From Janthinobacterium sp051380875 (GTDB lineage: Bacteria; Pseudomonadota; Gammaproteobacteria; Burkholderiales; Burkholderiaceae_D), in the NCBI RefSeq assembly GCF_051380875.1, contig NZ_JBNYXW010000023.1:26899-90898 (forward strand): a stretch of DNA of 64,000 bases, in the 5' to 3' direction. The notes under the pieces were generated by a model. The model was given only the letters and a program-made list of their open reading frames with translations, ran no database searches and was not told the DNA's origin. Shown here in pieces: positions 24,819 through 34,402 of this stretch; position 1 is the stretch's first letter, and each line of letters begins with the position of its first letter. The position numbers and the translations under genes are program-made.

Positions 24819-27151
24819 CAGATTTTCCCCTCTGCTGTTTCAACTGTGATGTCACCAAACATGCCGCCCAGGCTAGCTGTCGAGGCATGCGCCGCCGACA
24901 CTTTCACCACATTGGCTGGCAGGCCGGCATGGATGGCCGCCACCAGGATGGCGCTGCCGGAGCCTTGCGCCACTTTGACTTTGTCGCCAGCCTTGATGCC
25001 CAGCTTTTCAGCCAGTGCCACGGACAGGTGCGCTTGCGGCGCGGCGCCATCGACCGTGCGCTGCAAAGGTTCGGCGCGGCGTACCAGGGCGTCGGCAAAG
25101 TAGATCGGCACGTCGGCGATGCGTTGCAGCGCAGGCGACGCCGGGGCGTACGATGCCGCTACCGGTGCGTTCTTGGCGATATTGTTCAGCTGTGCCGACA
25201 GATCGGTCACATCTAAGCCAAACGCTTCGTCGCGGATCGCTTCGGAAGTGTCGTAGTCGAAACCGGCCAGGCCCAGGATGTTGCCCAGGACGCGCAGCAC
25301 TTTCCAGGCTGGACGGGTTTCGGCCAGCGGCTTGACGCTGCCGTTGAAACTTTGCGCGCGGCCTTCGCAATTGACGAAGGTGCCCGAGGTTTCAGCGAAC
25401 GGGGCGACCGGCAGCAAGACATCGGCGTAATCCATGCCGTGCTTGAAGGCCGACATCGCCACGACCATCTCGGCGCCGTCCAGGGCGGCGCGGGCCGCTT
25501 GTGGATTGGCAGCATCGAGTTCCGGCTCGGCGTGCAGCAGCACGTAAGCTTTCTTCGGTACGGCAAAGGCAGCTTGCACGTTGGCGCGTGGTTTTGCAAC
25601 CAGGTGTGCGCCCACGGTGTTGGCAGCTTCCGTCAGGTAGCCCAGCTTGGCGCCCGTCTGTTCGGCGATCCATTGCGCGGCAGCATGCAGTTGCGACGCT
25701 TGCGGGTGTTGCGTTGCCGCATTACCCAGCAGGATGGCGCCGTTGTCGCCGGCCATCAGGCTGGCAGCGATGGCAACAGCCACGCCGGAAGCGTTGACAG
25801 CGTCGAAGCCGGCAGGCGCTGCAATTTCTTTCGCCTTGGCAACAGCTGCGACCACTTCGGACAAGGCCGCCAGCCAATCATTCGGCGCGACGATCATTTT
25901 GTTGGCGATGGTGATCAATTGATCATCGTCGGATGCGTGCAGGATCGACAGCTTGGCGCCGCCCTTGACGGACGCGCGCAGACGCGTTGCCAGCAATGGG
26001 TGGTCCTTGCGCAGGAACGAGCCGATGACGAAGGCGCGCTTGATCTGGCCAAATTCGGTGATCGGCATGCCCAGCCATGGCTTGACGTTCGCGTCCAGCG
26101 CAAAGTCAGTCTGGCGCAGGCGGAAGTCGACGTTCTCGCTACCGAGGCCGTGGGCAACTTTTTGCAGCAGAACCAGCTCTTCGACGGTCGAATGGGGCGT
26201 CGCCAGCGCGGCGATGGCGTCAGCGCCATGCTCGTGCTTGATATTTTTCAAACCGTGCGCCACGTATTCCAGCGCCGTTTGCCAATCGACTTCTTTCCAC
26301 TCGTTGCCCTGTTTCAGCATCGGGGAAGTCAGGCGTTCGGCACTATCGAGCGCCTCGTACGAGAAACGGTCCTTGTCCGAGATCCAGCACTCGTTGACGG
26401 CATCGTTTTCCAGCGGCAATACGCGCTTGACCTTGCCAGCTTTCACTTGCACGATCAGGTTTGCGCCCAGGCCGTCATGCGGGCTGACCGATTTGCGGCG
26501 CGACAGTTCCCACGTACGGGCGCTGTAGCGGAATGGCTTCGACGTCAGTGCGCCGACCGGGCACAGGTCGATCATGTTGCCCGACAATTCGGAGTCGACC
26601 GTCTGGCCGACAAACGACACGATTTCCGAGTGTTCGCCGCGGCCGATCATGCCCAGTTCCATCACGCCGGCCACTTCCTGGCCAAAACGCACGCAACGGG
26701 TGCACTGGATGCAGCGCGACATTTCTTGCATGGACACCAGCGGACCGGCTTCCTTCGGCGTGACGACGCGCTTGTCTTCCTTGTAGCGCGATTCGCTCTT
26801 GCCGTAGCCCACTGCCAAGTCTTGCAACTGGCATTCGCCGCCCTGATCGCAGATAGGGCAATCGAGCGGGTGGTTAATTAACAAGAATTCCATGACCGAC
26901 TTTTGCGCCTGCACAGCTTTATCGCTGGCGGAGCGCACGATCATGCCGGCACTGACCGGGGTCGCACAAGCGGGCAAAGGCTTGGGCGCCTTTTCCACTT
27001 CGACCAGGCACATGCGGCAATTCGCTGCGATCGACAATTTCTTGTGATAGCAGAAGTGCGGAATGTAGGTTCCCAATTTGTTGGCGGCGTCCATCACCAT
27101 GCTACCAGCAGGGACTTCGACTTTTTTGCCGTCTATTTCGATTTCAACCAT
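24818..27151 (-). CDS. nuoG: NADH-quinone oxidoreductase subunit G
   Basis: 777 residues, the large iron-sulfur subunit of the peripheral arm. The N-terminal ferredoxin domain has HFCYHKKLSIAANCRMC and PACATPV for the [2Fe-2S] cluster N1b; DCPICDQGGECQLQD and RCIQCTRCVRF follow for N5 and N4. The rest is a molybdopterin-oxidoreductase-like domain that has lost the cofactor, as in all NuoG. Within it, the four-cysteine motif of cluster N7 is not evident, consistent with enzymes that lack N7. The gene lies 22 bp after nuoF and overlaps nuoH by one base. Confidence 0.97.
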   Translation of the reverse strand: MVEIEIDGKKVEVPAGSMVMDAANKLGTYIPHFCYHKKLSIAANCRMCLVEVEKAPKPLPACATPVSAGMIVRSASDKAVQAQKSVMEFLLINHPLDCPICDQGGECQLQDLAVGYGKSESRYKEDKRVVTPKEAGPLVSMQEMSRCIQCTRCVRFGQEVAGVMELGMIGRGEHSEIVSFVGQTVDSELSGNMIDLCPVGALTSKPFRYSARTWELSRRKSVSPHDGLGANLIVQVKAGKVKRVLPLENDAVNECWISDKDRFSYEALDSAERLTSPMLKQGNEWKEVDWQTALEYVAHGLKNIKHEHGADAIAALATPHSTVEELVLLQKVAHGLGSENVDFRLRQTDFALDANVKPWLGMPITEFGQIKRAFVIGSFLRKDHPLLATRLRASVKGGAKLSILHASDDDQLITIANKMIVAPNDWLAALSEVVAAVAKAKEIAAPAGFDAVNASGVAVAIAASLMAGDNGAILLGNAATQHPQASQLHAAAQWIAEQTGAKLGYLTEAANTVGAHLVAKPRANVQAAFAVPKKAYVLLHAEPELDAANPQAARAALDGAEMVVAMSAFKHGMDYADVLLPVAPFAETSGTFVNCEGRAQSFNGSVKPLAETRPAWKVLRVLGNILGLAGFDYDTSEAIRDEAFGLDVTDLSAQLNNIAKNAPVAASYAPASPALQRIADVPIYFADALVRRAEPLQRTVDGAAPQAHLSVALAEKLGIKAGDKVKVAQGSGSAILVAAIHAGLPANVVKVSAAHASTASLGGMFGDITVETAEGKI

Positions 27152-27173
27152 GGTGATCGTTACCTGACGCAGC

Positions 27174-28469
27174 TTAGATATATGCGGGCACTAAGCAATG
27201 CTTGTGCTCGATATGATATTCAAATTCTTCACGGAAATTCTTAATGAAGGCCCGTACCGGCATGGCAGCCGCATCGCCCAGCGCGCAAATGGTGCGGCCC
27301 TGGATGTTGTCGGCGATCGAGTTGAGCATATCCAGGTCGTCTGGACGACCCTGCCCCTGCTCGATGCGGTGCACCATGCGGTACATCCAGCCTGTGCCTT
27401 CACGGCAAGGCGTACACTGGCCGCACGATTCTTCAAAGTAGAAGTAGGACAGGCGTTCCAGCGCCTTTACCATGCAGCGTGTTTCGTCCATCACGATGAC
27501 AGCGCCCGAACCCAACATCGAACCGGCTTTCGCGATCGAGTCGTAGTCCAGGTCGGTCTGCATCATGATGTCGCCGCGAATCACGGGCGAGGACGAACCG
27601 CCTGGGATCACAGCCTTGATCTTTTTGCCACCGCGCATGCCGCCTGCCAGTTCCAGCAGTTTGGCGAACGGCGTGCCGAGCGGCACTTCGTAGTTGCCCG
27701 GCAATTCCACGTCGCCCGAGATCGAGAAGATCTTCGAGCCGCCATTGTTCGGCTTGCCCATCGCCAGGTATTTCTCTGGACCAATGTTGAGCACGAATGG
27801 CACGGCCGCGAAAGTTTCCGTGTTGTTGATCGTCGTCGGCTTGCCGTACAGGCCAAACGAGGCAGGGAAAGGCGGCTTGAAGCGCGGCTGGCCTTTCTTG
27901 CCTTCCAGCGACTCCAGCAGCGCCGTTTCTTCGCCGCAGATGTAGGCGCCATAACCATGGTGCGCATGCAACTGGAACGAGAATTCGCTGCCCATGATCT
28001 TGTCGCCCAGGAAACCGGCGGCGCGCGCCTCTTCCAGCGCTTCTTCGAAACGGGCGTACTCGGCCCAGATTTCACCGTGGATATAGTTATAGCCGACGGT
28101 GATGCCCATCGCATACGCGCCAATGGCCATGCCTTCGATCAGCGCATGGGGATTGTAACGAATGATGTCACGGTCCTTGAAAGTACCCGGTTCGCCTTCA
28201 TCTGTATTGCAGACGAGGTATTTTTGACCCGGGAACTGGCGCGGCATGAAGCTCCACTTCAGGCCGGTAGGGAAACCCGCGCCGCCACGGCCGCGCAAGG
28301 ACGAAGCCTTGAGGTCGGCGATGATCTGTTCCGGCGTGATTTTCTCTTCCAGGATACGCCGCAGGGCGCTGTAGCCGCCGCGGTTCACATAATCTTGCAA
28401 ATGCCAGTTCTTGCCATCCAGATCTTTCAGGATCAATGGATCGATATGGCGGTTGTGGAGTGACGTCAT
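27174..28469 (-). CDS. nuoF: NADH-quinone oxidoreductase subunit F
   Basis: 431 residues; binds NADH and FMN and carries the [4Fe-4S] cluster N3, the entry point for electrons. The glycine-rich nucleotide motif GRGGAGFPTGLKW, the FMN region CNTDEGEPGTFKDRD and the cluster motif ESCGQCTPCREG are intact. The ATG at 28469 overlaps the nuoE stop by 4 bp; an open frame extends upstream inside nuoE but gives no family-like sequence. Confidence 0.97.
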   Translation of the reverse strand: MTSLHNRHIDPLILKDLDGKNWHLQDYVNRGGYSALRRILEEKITPEQIIADLKASSLRGRGGAGFPTGLKWSFMPRQFPGQKYLVCNTDEGEPGTFKDRDIIRYNPHALIEGMAIGAYAMGITVGYNYIHGEIWAEYARFEEALEEARAAGFLGDKIMGSEFSFQLHAHHGYGAYICGEETALLESLEGKKGQPRFKPPFPASFGLYGKPTTINNTETFAAVPFVLNIGPEKYLAMGKPNNGGSKIFSISGDVELPGNYEVPLGTPFAKLLELAGGMRGGKKIKAVIPGGSSSPVIRGDIMMQTDLDYDSIAKAGSMLGSGAVIVMDETRCMVKALERLSYFYFEESCGQCTPCREGTGWMYRMVHRIEQGQGRPDDLDMLNSIADNIQGRTICALGDAAAMPVRAFIKNFREEFEYHIEHKHCLVPAYI

Positions 28470-28945
28470 TTCTTGAGTTCCTCCAGCATGGCGTCGATTT
28501 TCTCGTTCGACATCCAGCTGCACATGGTTTTATTGCTAACCAGCAAGACAGGCGCATCGCCGCAAGCACCCATGCACTCGCCTTCAACCAGGGTGAACTG
28601 GCCGTCTGCGGTGGTTTCGCGGAAATCGATGCCCAGCTTCTGCTTCAGGTAGTCTGCTGCGCGCACGCCGCCCGACAGGGCGCATGGCAGGTTGGTGCAC
28701 ACGGTGATCTTGTGCTTGCCCACGGGCTTGACGTTGTACATATTGTAGAACGTGGCCACTTCCTGCACGGCAATGGCCGGCATGCCGATGTAATCGGCCA
28801 GTTCCTTCATGGTTTCCGGCGCCAGCCAGCCTAGTTCATCCTGGGCGTGGGCCAGCGCAGCCATGACGGCGGATTGACGCTGGTCAGCCGGGTACTTGGC
28901 CAACTCGCGGTCAATTTTTTTATAGCATTGTTCTGATAACAACAT
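28466..28945 (-). CDS. nuoE: NADH-quinone oxidoreductase subunit E
   Basis: 159 residues, a thioredoxin-like [2Fe-2S] subunit (cluster N1a) that pairs with NuoF. The cluster cysteines appear as CTNLPC and CMGACGDAP. The N-terminal helical part includes SAVMAALAHAQDELGWL, as usual. It overlaps nuoF by 4 bp and lies 12 bp after nuoD. Length is normal. Confidence 0.97.
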   Translation of the reverse strand: MLLSEQCYKKIDRELAKYPADQRQSAVMAALAHAQDELGWLAPETMKELADYIGMPAIAVQEVATFYNMYNVKPVGKHKITVCTNLPCALSGGVRAADYLKQKLGIDFRETTADGQFTLVEGECMGACGDAPVLLVSNKTMCSWMSNEKIDAMLEELKK

Positions 28946-28957
28946 ACTTTTTGCCTC

Positions 28958-30211
28958 TTAGCGGTCAATACTGCCGAACACGATATCTTGCGTACCGATG
29001 ATGGTCACGGCGTCGGCAAGCATGTGCCCACGCGCCATCTCATCGAGCGACTGCAAGTGGGCGTAGTCTGGCGCGCGCAGTTTCATGCGGTACGGCTTGT
29101 TGGCGCCATCGGACACCAGGTACACGCCGAACTCGCCTTTCGGATGTTCCACGGCGCTGTAGGCCTCGCCTGGCGGCACGTGGAAACCTTCGGTAAACAG
29201 TTTGAAGTGGTGAATCAACGATTCCATGTTGGTCTTCATGTCGACCCGGCCCGGAGGCGCCACCTTGCGGTTGCTGGTCATGACAGGACCGTCATTGTTG
29301 CGCAGCCACTCCACGCATTGCTTGATGATGCGGTTCGACTGGCGCAACTCTTCCACGCGCACCAGGTAGCGGTCGTAGCAATCGCCGTTGGTGCCGATAG
29401 GAATGTCGAAATCCATCAAGTCGTACACTTCGTACGGCTGTTTCTTGCGCAAGTCCCACTGCACGCCCGAGCCGCGCAGCATGGCGCCCGTAAAGCCCAT
29501 GGCCAGCGCATCTTCCGGCGAAACCACGCCGATGCCGACGGTCCGTTGCTTCCAGATTCGATTATCGGTCAACAACGTTTCGTACTCGTCCACCGAATTG
29601 GGGAAACGGCGCGCGAAGTCTTCGATGAAGTCCAGCACGGAACCCTGGCGGTTTTCATTGAGCCGGTTGATCGCCTTGGCGTTGCGGATGATCGACGCCT
29701 TGTGCTGCGGCATCGCATTCGGCAAGTCGCGGTAGACGCCGCCCGGACGGTAGTAGGCTGCGTGCATGCGCGCGCCCGATACCGCCTCGTAGACGTCGAA
29801 CAAGTCTTCGCGGTCGCGGAAGCAATACAGGAACGGGCCCATGGCGCCGACGTCCAACGCGTGGGTACCGAGCCACATCAGGTGATTCAGGATACGCGTG
29901 ATCTCGTCGAACATGACGCGGATGTATTGCGCGCGCAGCGGCACTTCCAGGCCCAGCATCTTTTCGATCGCCATCACGTACGCATGTTCATTGCACATCA
30001 TCGACACATAGTCGAGACGGTCCATGTACGGCACGGATTGCAGATAGGTCTTTTGCTCGGCCAGCTTCTCGGTGGCGCGGTGCAGCAGGCCGATATGCGG
30101 GTCGGCACGCTGGATGACTTCGCCATCCATCTCCAGCACCAGGCGCAGCACACCGTGCGCGGCCGGATGCTGTGGCCCAAAGTTCAGGGTGTAGTTCTTA
30201 ATCTCAGCCAT
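28958..30211 (-). CDS. nuoD: NADH-quinone oxidoreductase subunit D
   Basis: 417 residues, the 49-kDa-type subunit that forms the quinone site with NuoB. The N-terminus has NFGPQHPAAHGVLRLVLEMDGE (the quinone His), followed by HIGLLHRATEKL and LMWLGTHALDVGAMGPFLY; the C-terminus has KLRAPDYAHLQSL and IGTQDIVFGSIDR. It is separate from nuoC, unlike the fused nuoCD of E. coli. Start and nuoC stop share one base. Confidence 0.97.
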   Translation of the reverse strand: MAEIKNYTLNFGPQHPAAHGVLRLVLEMDGEVIQRADPHIGLLHRATEKLAEQKTYLQSVPYMDRLDYVSMMCNEHAYVMAIEKMLGLEVPLRAQYIRVMFDEITRILNHLMWLGTHALDVGAMGPFLYCFRDREDLFDVYEAVSGARMHAAYYRPGGVYRDLPNAMPQHKASIIRNAKAINRLNENRQGSVLDFIEDFARRFPNSVDEYETLLTDNRIWKQRTVGIGVVSPEDALAMGFTGAMLRGSGVQWDLRKKQPYEVYDLMDFDIPIGTNGDCYDRYLVRVEELRQSNRIIKQCVEWLRNNDGPVMTSNRKVAPPGRVDMKTNMESLIHHFKLFTEGFHVPPGEAYSAVEHPKGEFGVYLVSDGANKPYRMKLRAPDYAHLQSLDEMARGHMLADAVTIIGTQDIVFGSIDR

Positions 30212-30804
30212 TATTTCATCCCGTAATGTTCTTCGCGGATCACGCGCGGCACGTTTTCCCGCGGCTCGATCGTCACGGGCTGGTAAATCACGCGCTTTTG
30301 TTCCGGATCGTAACGCATCTCGACATAGCCGGAGACGGGGAAGTCCTTGCGGAACGGATGGCCGATGAAACCGTAATCGGTCAGCAGGCGGCGCAAGTCG
30401 TTATGCCCTTCGAAGAGGATGCCCAGCAAGTCGAATGCTTCGCGCTCGTACCAGTTGACGGAGCGCCAGATGCCCACCACGGAGGGCAGCAGCGGCATGT
30501 CGTCGTCGGGTGCGAACACGCGCACGCGCACGCGCCAGTTGTGCTTGACCGACAGCAAATGCGAGACGGCTGCGAAACGCAGGCCATCCCAGGCGCCGTC
30601 GCCATAGGTCGAGTAGTCGACGCCGCACAGATCGAGCATTTGCTCGAAATGCAGGCTCGGATCGTCGCGCAAGGTCTGCATCACGGCGAGGTAGTCCTCG
30701 GCCTTGACGACCAGGGTGACTTCGCCCAGCTTGACGGTCGTGCTAACGCGTTCGCCCAGGGCAGTGCCGAGGGCGTTTTGCAATACTTCTAAATGTGTTG
30801 TCAT
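30211..30804 (-). CDS. nuoC: NADH-quinone oxidoreductase subunit C
   Basis: 197 residues, the 30-kDa-type peripheral subunit that contacts NuoD. The signature VNWYEREAFDLLGILFEGHNDLRRLLTDYGFIGHPFRKDFP is complete (given here as WYEREAFDLLGI to HPFRKDFP). It has no cofactor. One base overlaps with nuoD; nuoB ends 17 bp upstream. The separate nuoC and nuoD genes are the usual form in betaproteobacteria. Confidence 0.95.
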   Translation of the reverse strand: MTTHLEVLQNALGTALGERVSTTVKLGEVTLVVKAEDYLAVMQTLRDDPSLHFEQMLDLCGVDYSTYGDGAWDGLRFAAVSHLLSVKHNWRVRVRVFAPDDDMPLLPSVVGIWRSVNWYEREAFDLLGILFEGHNDLRRLLTDYGFIGHPFRKDFPVSGYVEMRYDPEQKRVIYQPVTIEPRENVPRVIREEHYGMK

Positions 30805-30821
30805 AATCTGAAGCGGCCCGG

Positions 30822-31298
30822 TTAGCGTGCGATCGTGCTGGTACGCTTGATCTTGTTCTGCAATTGCATGATGCCGTACAGCAAGGCTTCAGCGGTCGGA
30901 GGACAGCCAGGCACATACACGTCGACGGGCACGATGCGGTCGCAACCACGCACCACAGAGTAGGAGTAATGGTAGTACCCGCCGCCATTGGCGCAGGAAC
31001 CCATCGAGATGACCCAGCGTGGCTCTGCCATCTGGTCGTAGACCTTGCGCAGGGCCGGCGCCATCTTGTTGCACAGCGTACCGGCAACGATCATGACGTC
31101 GGACTGACGCGGCGACGGACGAAACACGACGCCGAAACGGTCCATATCGTAGCGGGCTGCGCCCACGTGCATCATTTCGACCGCACAGCAGGCCAGACCG
31201 AACGTCATCGGGAACATAGACCCGGTGCGCGCCCAGTTGATCAGCTTGTCGGCCGAGGTGGTGATGAAACCTTCGCTTAATACGCCTTCAATAGCCAT
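30822..31298 (-). CDS. nuoB: NADH-quinone oxidoreductase subunit B
   Basis: 158 residues, carries the terminal [4Fe-4S] cluster N2, which passes electrons to quinone. The ligands are in FGLACCAVEMMH (two adjacent Cys), ISMGSCANGGGYY and YVPGCPPTAEALLYGI. Length is standard. It follows nuoA by 3 bp and precedes nuoC by 17 bp. Confidence 0.97.
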   Translation of the reverse strand: MAIEGVLSEGFITTSADKLINWARTGSMFPMTFGLACCAVEMMHVGAARYDMDRFGVVFRPSPRQSDVMIVAGTLCNKMAPALRKVYDQMAEPRWVISMGSCANGGGYYHYSYSVVRGCDRIVPVDVYVPGCPPTAEALLYGIMQLQNKIKRTSTIAR

Positions 31299-31301
31299 GG
31301 C

Positions 31302-31661
31302 TTATTCCCAGTCAAGGGCACCTTTCTTCCAAATGTACCAAAATCCGACCACGAATTCAGCGATGAACACCATCATCGTGACGAAACCGGCCCAGCCCAG
31401 GTCGCGCATTGCAACGCCCCATGGGAAAAAGAATGCCGTTTCCAGATCGAACAAAATAAACAGGATTGCGACCAGATAGTAGCGCACATCAAATTTCATG
31501 CGCGCGTCTTCGAATGCTTCAAAGCCACATTCGTACGGGGAGAGTTTTGCTGCGTCAGGCTTGTTAGGGCCTAACAGGCGCCCCAGGAGCTGGGGAGCGA
31601 TACCGACACCAAGGCCGACAATAATAAACAGCAGGACGGGGAAGTAATTTTCGAGGTTCAC
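31302..31661 (-). CDS. nuoA: NADH-quinone oxidoreductase subunit A
   Basis: 119 residues with three transmembrane helices; first gene of the 14-gene complex I operon. The conserved KLSPYECGFEAFEDARMKFDVRYYLVAILFILFDLE stretch (here from SPYECG to DLE) is present. The start is the GTG at 31661, giving VNLENYFPVLLF, the usual N-terminus and length; the frame is open upstream to 31880, but that would run through a terminator and the tRNA. No strong Shine-Dalgarno sequence is seen. The operon promoter should lie in the roughly 110 bp between the tRNA terminator and this start. Confidence 0.93.
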   Translation of the reverse strand: MNLENYFPVLLFIIVGLGVGIAPQLLGRLLGPNKPDAAKLSPYECGFEAFEDARMKFDVRYYLVAILFILFDLETAFFFPWGVAMRDLGWAGFVTMMVFIAEFVVGFWYIWKKGALDWE

Positions 31662-31776
31662 GATTGATGAGCTTATATTGAACGATCGGTTAAATGAGGA
31701 CGCTGCGATAATTTGCAGCGTATCTAACGCACGACCCCAATCAAAGCTAAGACCAGGATCGAACGACACATCCTCG

Positions 31777-31830
31777 TAAAAAAAGCCAGCAACTTTGTAC
31801 GAGCCATGGCTCGTGCGCCGTTGCTGGCTT
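31777..31830 (-). terminator. Intrinsic terminator after tRNA-Leu
   Basis: GCCAGCAAC (31785-31793) pairs with GTTGCTGGC (31820-31828), an inner palindrome ACGAGCC/GGCTCGT stacks within it, and seven T residues follow on the minus strand. It separates the tRNA from the nuo operon. Confidence 0.88.
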
Positions 31831-31838
31831 CTGATTTC

Positions 31839-31923
31839 TGGTGCCGACGACGAGACTCGAACTCGTACAGCTTGCGCCACTACCCCCTCAAGATAGCGTG
31901 TCTACCAATTTCACCACGTCGGC
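31839..31923 (-). tRNA. tRNA-Leu (anticodon GAG)
   Basis: An 85-nt tRNA with encoded CCA. The acceptor stem GCCGACG pairs with CGTCGGC, the anticodon stem CTATC pairs with GGTAG around the loop TTGAGGG (anticodon GAG, reading CUC/CUU), the long variable arm marks a class II tRNA, and the T arm has GAGTTCGAGTCTC. It sits between secG and nuoA, a common order in this group, probably transcribed behind secG. Confidence 0.96.
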
Positions 31924-32114
31924 GGTAAGGCCCGTATTCTACTCTGCTTTGCCGCTAAAGTTAATGCACAAATGCATCAAAACACAGATAAAAACGATAA
32001 ATTTTTACAGCTTCCAGCGCGCCACGGTTTTTTCCTGCCGCACTGCTAAAACATTGAGCAATAATCTGCTCGCAATGAGAATTACTCTCGATGAGGCATC
32101 AAGATACTCGGCAT

Positions 32115-32516
32115 TTACTTGGGAATCGCGCCTGCCGGGGTGCTGGCAACGGGTGCTGCCGCCGCTGGAGCGCTGGCCGCCGGTGCTGCAGGCAGCGTCG
32201 TCGGGATCGCGCCCGCGCCGGTCACTGGCACTGGCTTGACGACTTTATCCATCACGCCGCCGCCTACCGTGGTGGCGCGCTGATTGGCCATCAACGACAG
32301 GGCCAGGGTGGCGCCAAAGAAGATCGCGGCGGCAACGCCGGTCGACTTCGACATGAAGTTCGACGAACCCGTCGCACCAAACAGGCTGCCCGATGCGCCA
32401 GAACCAAAGGCGGCGCCCATATCGGCGCCCTTGCCGTGCTGCAGCAACACCAGCGCGATAATCGACAATGCCGAAATAACCTGTACTACCACTACCAGAT
32501 TGAACATCATGTTCAT
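32115..32516 (-). CDS. secG: Preprotein translocase subunit SecG
   Basis: 133 residues. Two transmembrane helices (about 4-24 and 54-74) enclose the SecG signature VLLQHGKGADMGAAFGSGASGSLFGATGSSNF (key part LLQHGKGADMG). It assists SecYE in protein export. The C-terminus has a low-complexity Ala/Pro tail of about 40 residues, longer than in E. coli. It lies 28 bp downstream of tpiA and upstream of the tRNA on the same strand. Confidence 0.95.
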   Translation of the reverse strand: MNMMFNLVVVVQVISALSIIALVLLQHGKGADMGAAFGSGASGSLFGATGSSNFMSKSTGVAAAIFFGATLALSLMANQRATTVGGGVMDKVVKPVPVTGAGAIPTTLPAAPAASAPAAAAPVASTPAGAIPK

Positions 32517-32544
32517 TGCAATTCCATTCTTAGTTTAAATTAAT

Positions 32545-33294
32545 TCAATCAGCGGCGTGAATAATCGCCAGGAAATCCGCCGCCTTCAATGCTGCTCCAC
32601 CGATCAGACCGCCATCGATATCCGGCATCGCCATCAATTCTTTTGCGTTCTCTGGCTTCATGCTGCCGCCGTACAGGATTTGCACGCCGGCCGCCGCTAC
32701 CGCATTCTTTGCTGCCAACTGGCCGCGCAGCACCTGATGCACATCCTGTGCCATCTGCGGCGTGGCCGTCTTGCCCGTGCCAATGGCCCACACTGGCTCA
32801 TAGGCCAGCACCAGTTTCGCCACGTCGTCGGCAGAAATCGCCTCCAGCACGGCGCCCAGCTGCTGCGCCACCACTGCGTCGGTCTGGCCCGCTTCGCGCT
32901 GCGCCAGCGTTTCGCCGATGCACACGATAGGTGTAATGCCGGCCGCCAGCGCGGCGACCGTCTTGGCCGCCACCTGCGCATCGCTCTCGCCATGGTAGGC
33001 GCGGCGCTCGGAGTGCCCGATCACCACATAGTGGCAAGCGAAATCGCGCAGCATGGCGACCGAGATTTCTCCCGTGTACGCGCCGCTGGCGTGGGCCGAG
33101 ACATCTTGCGCGCCCCAGCAAAGAGCCGAGCCTGCCAATTGCGCCTGGCACTGCGCCAGATACGGCGCAGGCACGCAGACAGCGCTGGCGGCGCCAGAGG
33201 CAGTCAGGCCAGCAACTATTTCAGACAATAACACCGCGTTCGAGGTGCGACTGCCGTTCATTTTCCAATTTCCGACGACAAGTTTGCGACGCAT
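32545..33294 (-). CDS. tpiA: Triose-phosphate isomerase
   Basis: 249 residues; interconverts dihydroxyacetone phosphate and glyceraldehyde 3-phosphate. The catalytic residues are visible: N and K in VGNWKMNG, H in VIGHSERR and E in LAYEPVWAIGTGKTA, followed by the phosphate loop ILYGGSMKPENA. Length is standard. The tpiA-secG pair is 28 bp apart and probably one transcript, with the quinone oxidoreductase 72 bp upstream. Confidence 0.97.
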   Translation of the reverse strand: MRRKLVVGNWKMNGSRTSNAVLLSEIVAGLTASGAASAVCVPAPYLAQCQAQLAGSALCWGAQDVSAHASGAYTGEISVAMLRDFACHYVVIGHSERRAYHGESDAQVAAKTVAALAAGITPIVCIGETLAQREAGQTDAVVAQQLGAVLEAISADDVAKLVLAYEPVWAIGTGKTATPQMAQDVHQVLRGQLAAKNAVAAAGVQILYGGSMKPENAKELMAMPDIDGGLIGGAALKAADFLAIIHAAD

Positions 33295-33366
33295 AGTAGC
33301 CTAAATTCTAATAACCCGTCATTCTAACTCCAGCACCGATGCCGGTCAAACAGGCAGTGCCCCGTT

Positions 33367-34347
33367 TCAGGCAACTTGCAACATGATCTTGCCCACGTGG
33401 GTGCTCGCTTCCATCAGCGCGTGCGCCTCGTTGGCTTTTTCCAGGGGGAAAGTTTTGTAGATCACGGGCTTGATCTTGCCCGCCTCGATCAGTGGCCAGA
33501 CGGTGGCGCGCAAGTTGTTCGCGATGGCAGCCTTGAAGGCGACGGGACGCGGGCGCAGGGTCGAACCGCTGACGCTCAGGCGGCGCCGCAGCACCTGGCC
33601 CAGGTCCAGCGTCGCCTTGCTACCGCCCTGCACGGCGATCAGACCGATGCGGCCGTCGTCGGCCAGGCAATCGATCTCGCGCGGCAGGTAATCGCCGCCA
33701 ACCATGTCGAGGATGACGTCGACGCCGCGACCGCCCGTCAATTCCTTGACGACGGCGGCGAAATCCTCGGTGCGGTAATTGATGCCCCGTTCGGCGCCCA
33801 GCGCCTCGCAGGCGCGCGCCTTCTCGTCGCTGCCGGCGGTGGCAAAGACGCGATGGCCGAGGGCGGCCGCCAATTGAATGGCCGCCACGCCGATGCCGGA
33901 CGTGCCGCCCTGCACCAATAACGTTTCGCCATCGGCCAGCGCGCAGCGGTCAAATACATTGCTCCAGACGGTAAAGAAGTTTTCCGGCAGGGAGGCGCCT
34001 TCCAGCGCCGTCAAGCCCTTGGGCAATGGCAGGCACTGGCCGCTTGGCGCGGCGCAGTATTCGGCATAGCCGCCACCCTGCACCAGCGCGCAGACCAGGT
34101 CGCCTTTCTTGAATTCGGTATGGCTAAAGTCACCATCGACGACTTCGCCCGCCACTTCCAGGCCCGGCAGGTCGGAGGCGCCGGCTGGCGGCGCGTATTT
34201 GCCCAGGCGCTGCAGCACGTCGGGACGGTTGATGCCGGCCGCGTGCACCTTGATCAGCAGTTCGCCCGCCTTGAACTGCGGCATGGGACGTTCGGCAACT
34301 TGCAAAACGTCGGCGGGACCTGGCTGGCTGATGGCAACTGCACGCAT
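33367..34347 (-). CDS. NAD(P)H-quinone oxidoreductase, PIG3 family zinc-type reductase
   Basis: 326 residues of the medium-chain dehydrogenase/reductase superfamily without zinc ligands. The opening MRAVAISQPGPADVLQ, INRPDVLQRLGKYAPPAG and the cofactor motif LLVQGGTSGIGVAAIQLA fit the PIG3 (TIGR02824-type) quinone reductases, which transfer one or two electrons from NADPH to quinones. A C-terminal LEKANEAHALMEASTHVGKI segment is typical. It precedes tpiA on the same strand. The exact substrate is not known. Confidence 0.9.
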   Translation of the reverse strand: MRAVAISQPGPADVLQVAERPMPQFKAGELLIKVHAAGINRPDVLQRLGKYAPPAGASDLPGLEVAGEVVDGDFSHTEFKKGDLVCALVQGGGYAEYCAAPSGQCLPLPKGLTALEGASLPENFFTVWSNVFDRCALADGETLLVQGGTSGIGVAAIQLAAALGHRVFATAGSDEKARACEALGAERGINYRTEDFAAVVKELTGGRGVDVILDMVGGDYLPREIDCLADDGRIGLIAVQGGSKATLDLGQVLRRRLSVSGSTLRPRPVAFKAAIANNLRATVWPLIEAGKIKPVIYKTFPLEKANEAHALMEASTHVGKIMLQVA

Positions 34348-34402
34348 GGCGGGACTCTTTCAAGGGAAAACGGCGATTGTACGCCAAGCGAACGCCCCTT
34401 GC

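Noticed and set aside
31662..31880. Longer NuoA from the ATG at 31880
   Set aside because: It would start inside the tRNA and run through the tRNA terminator; the GTG start gives the family length.
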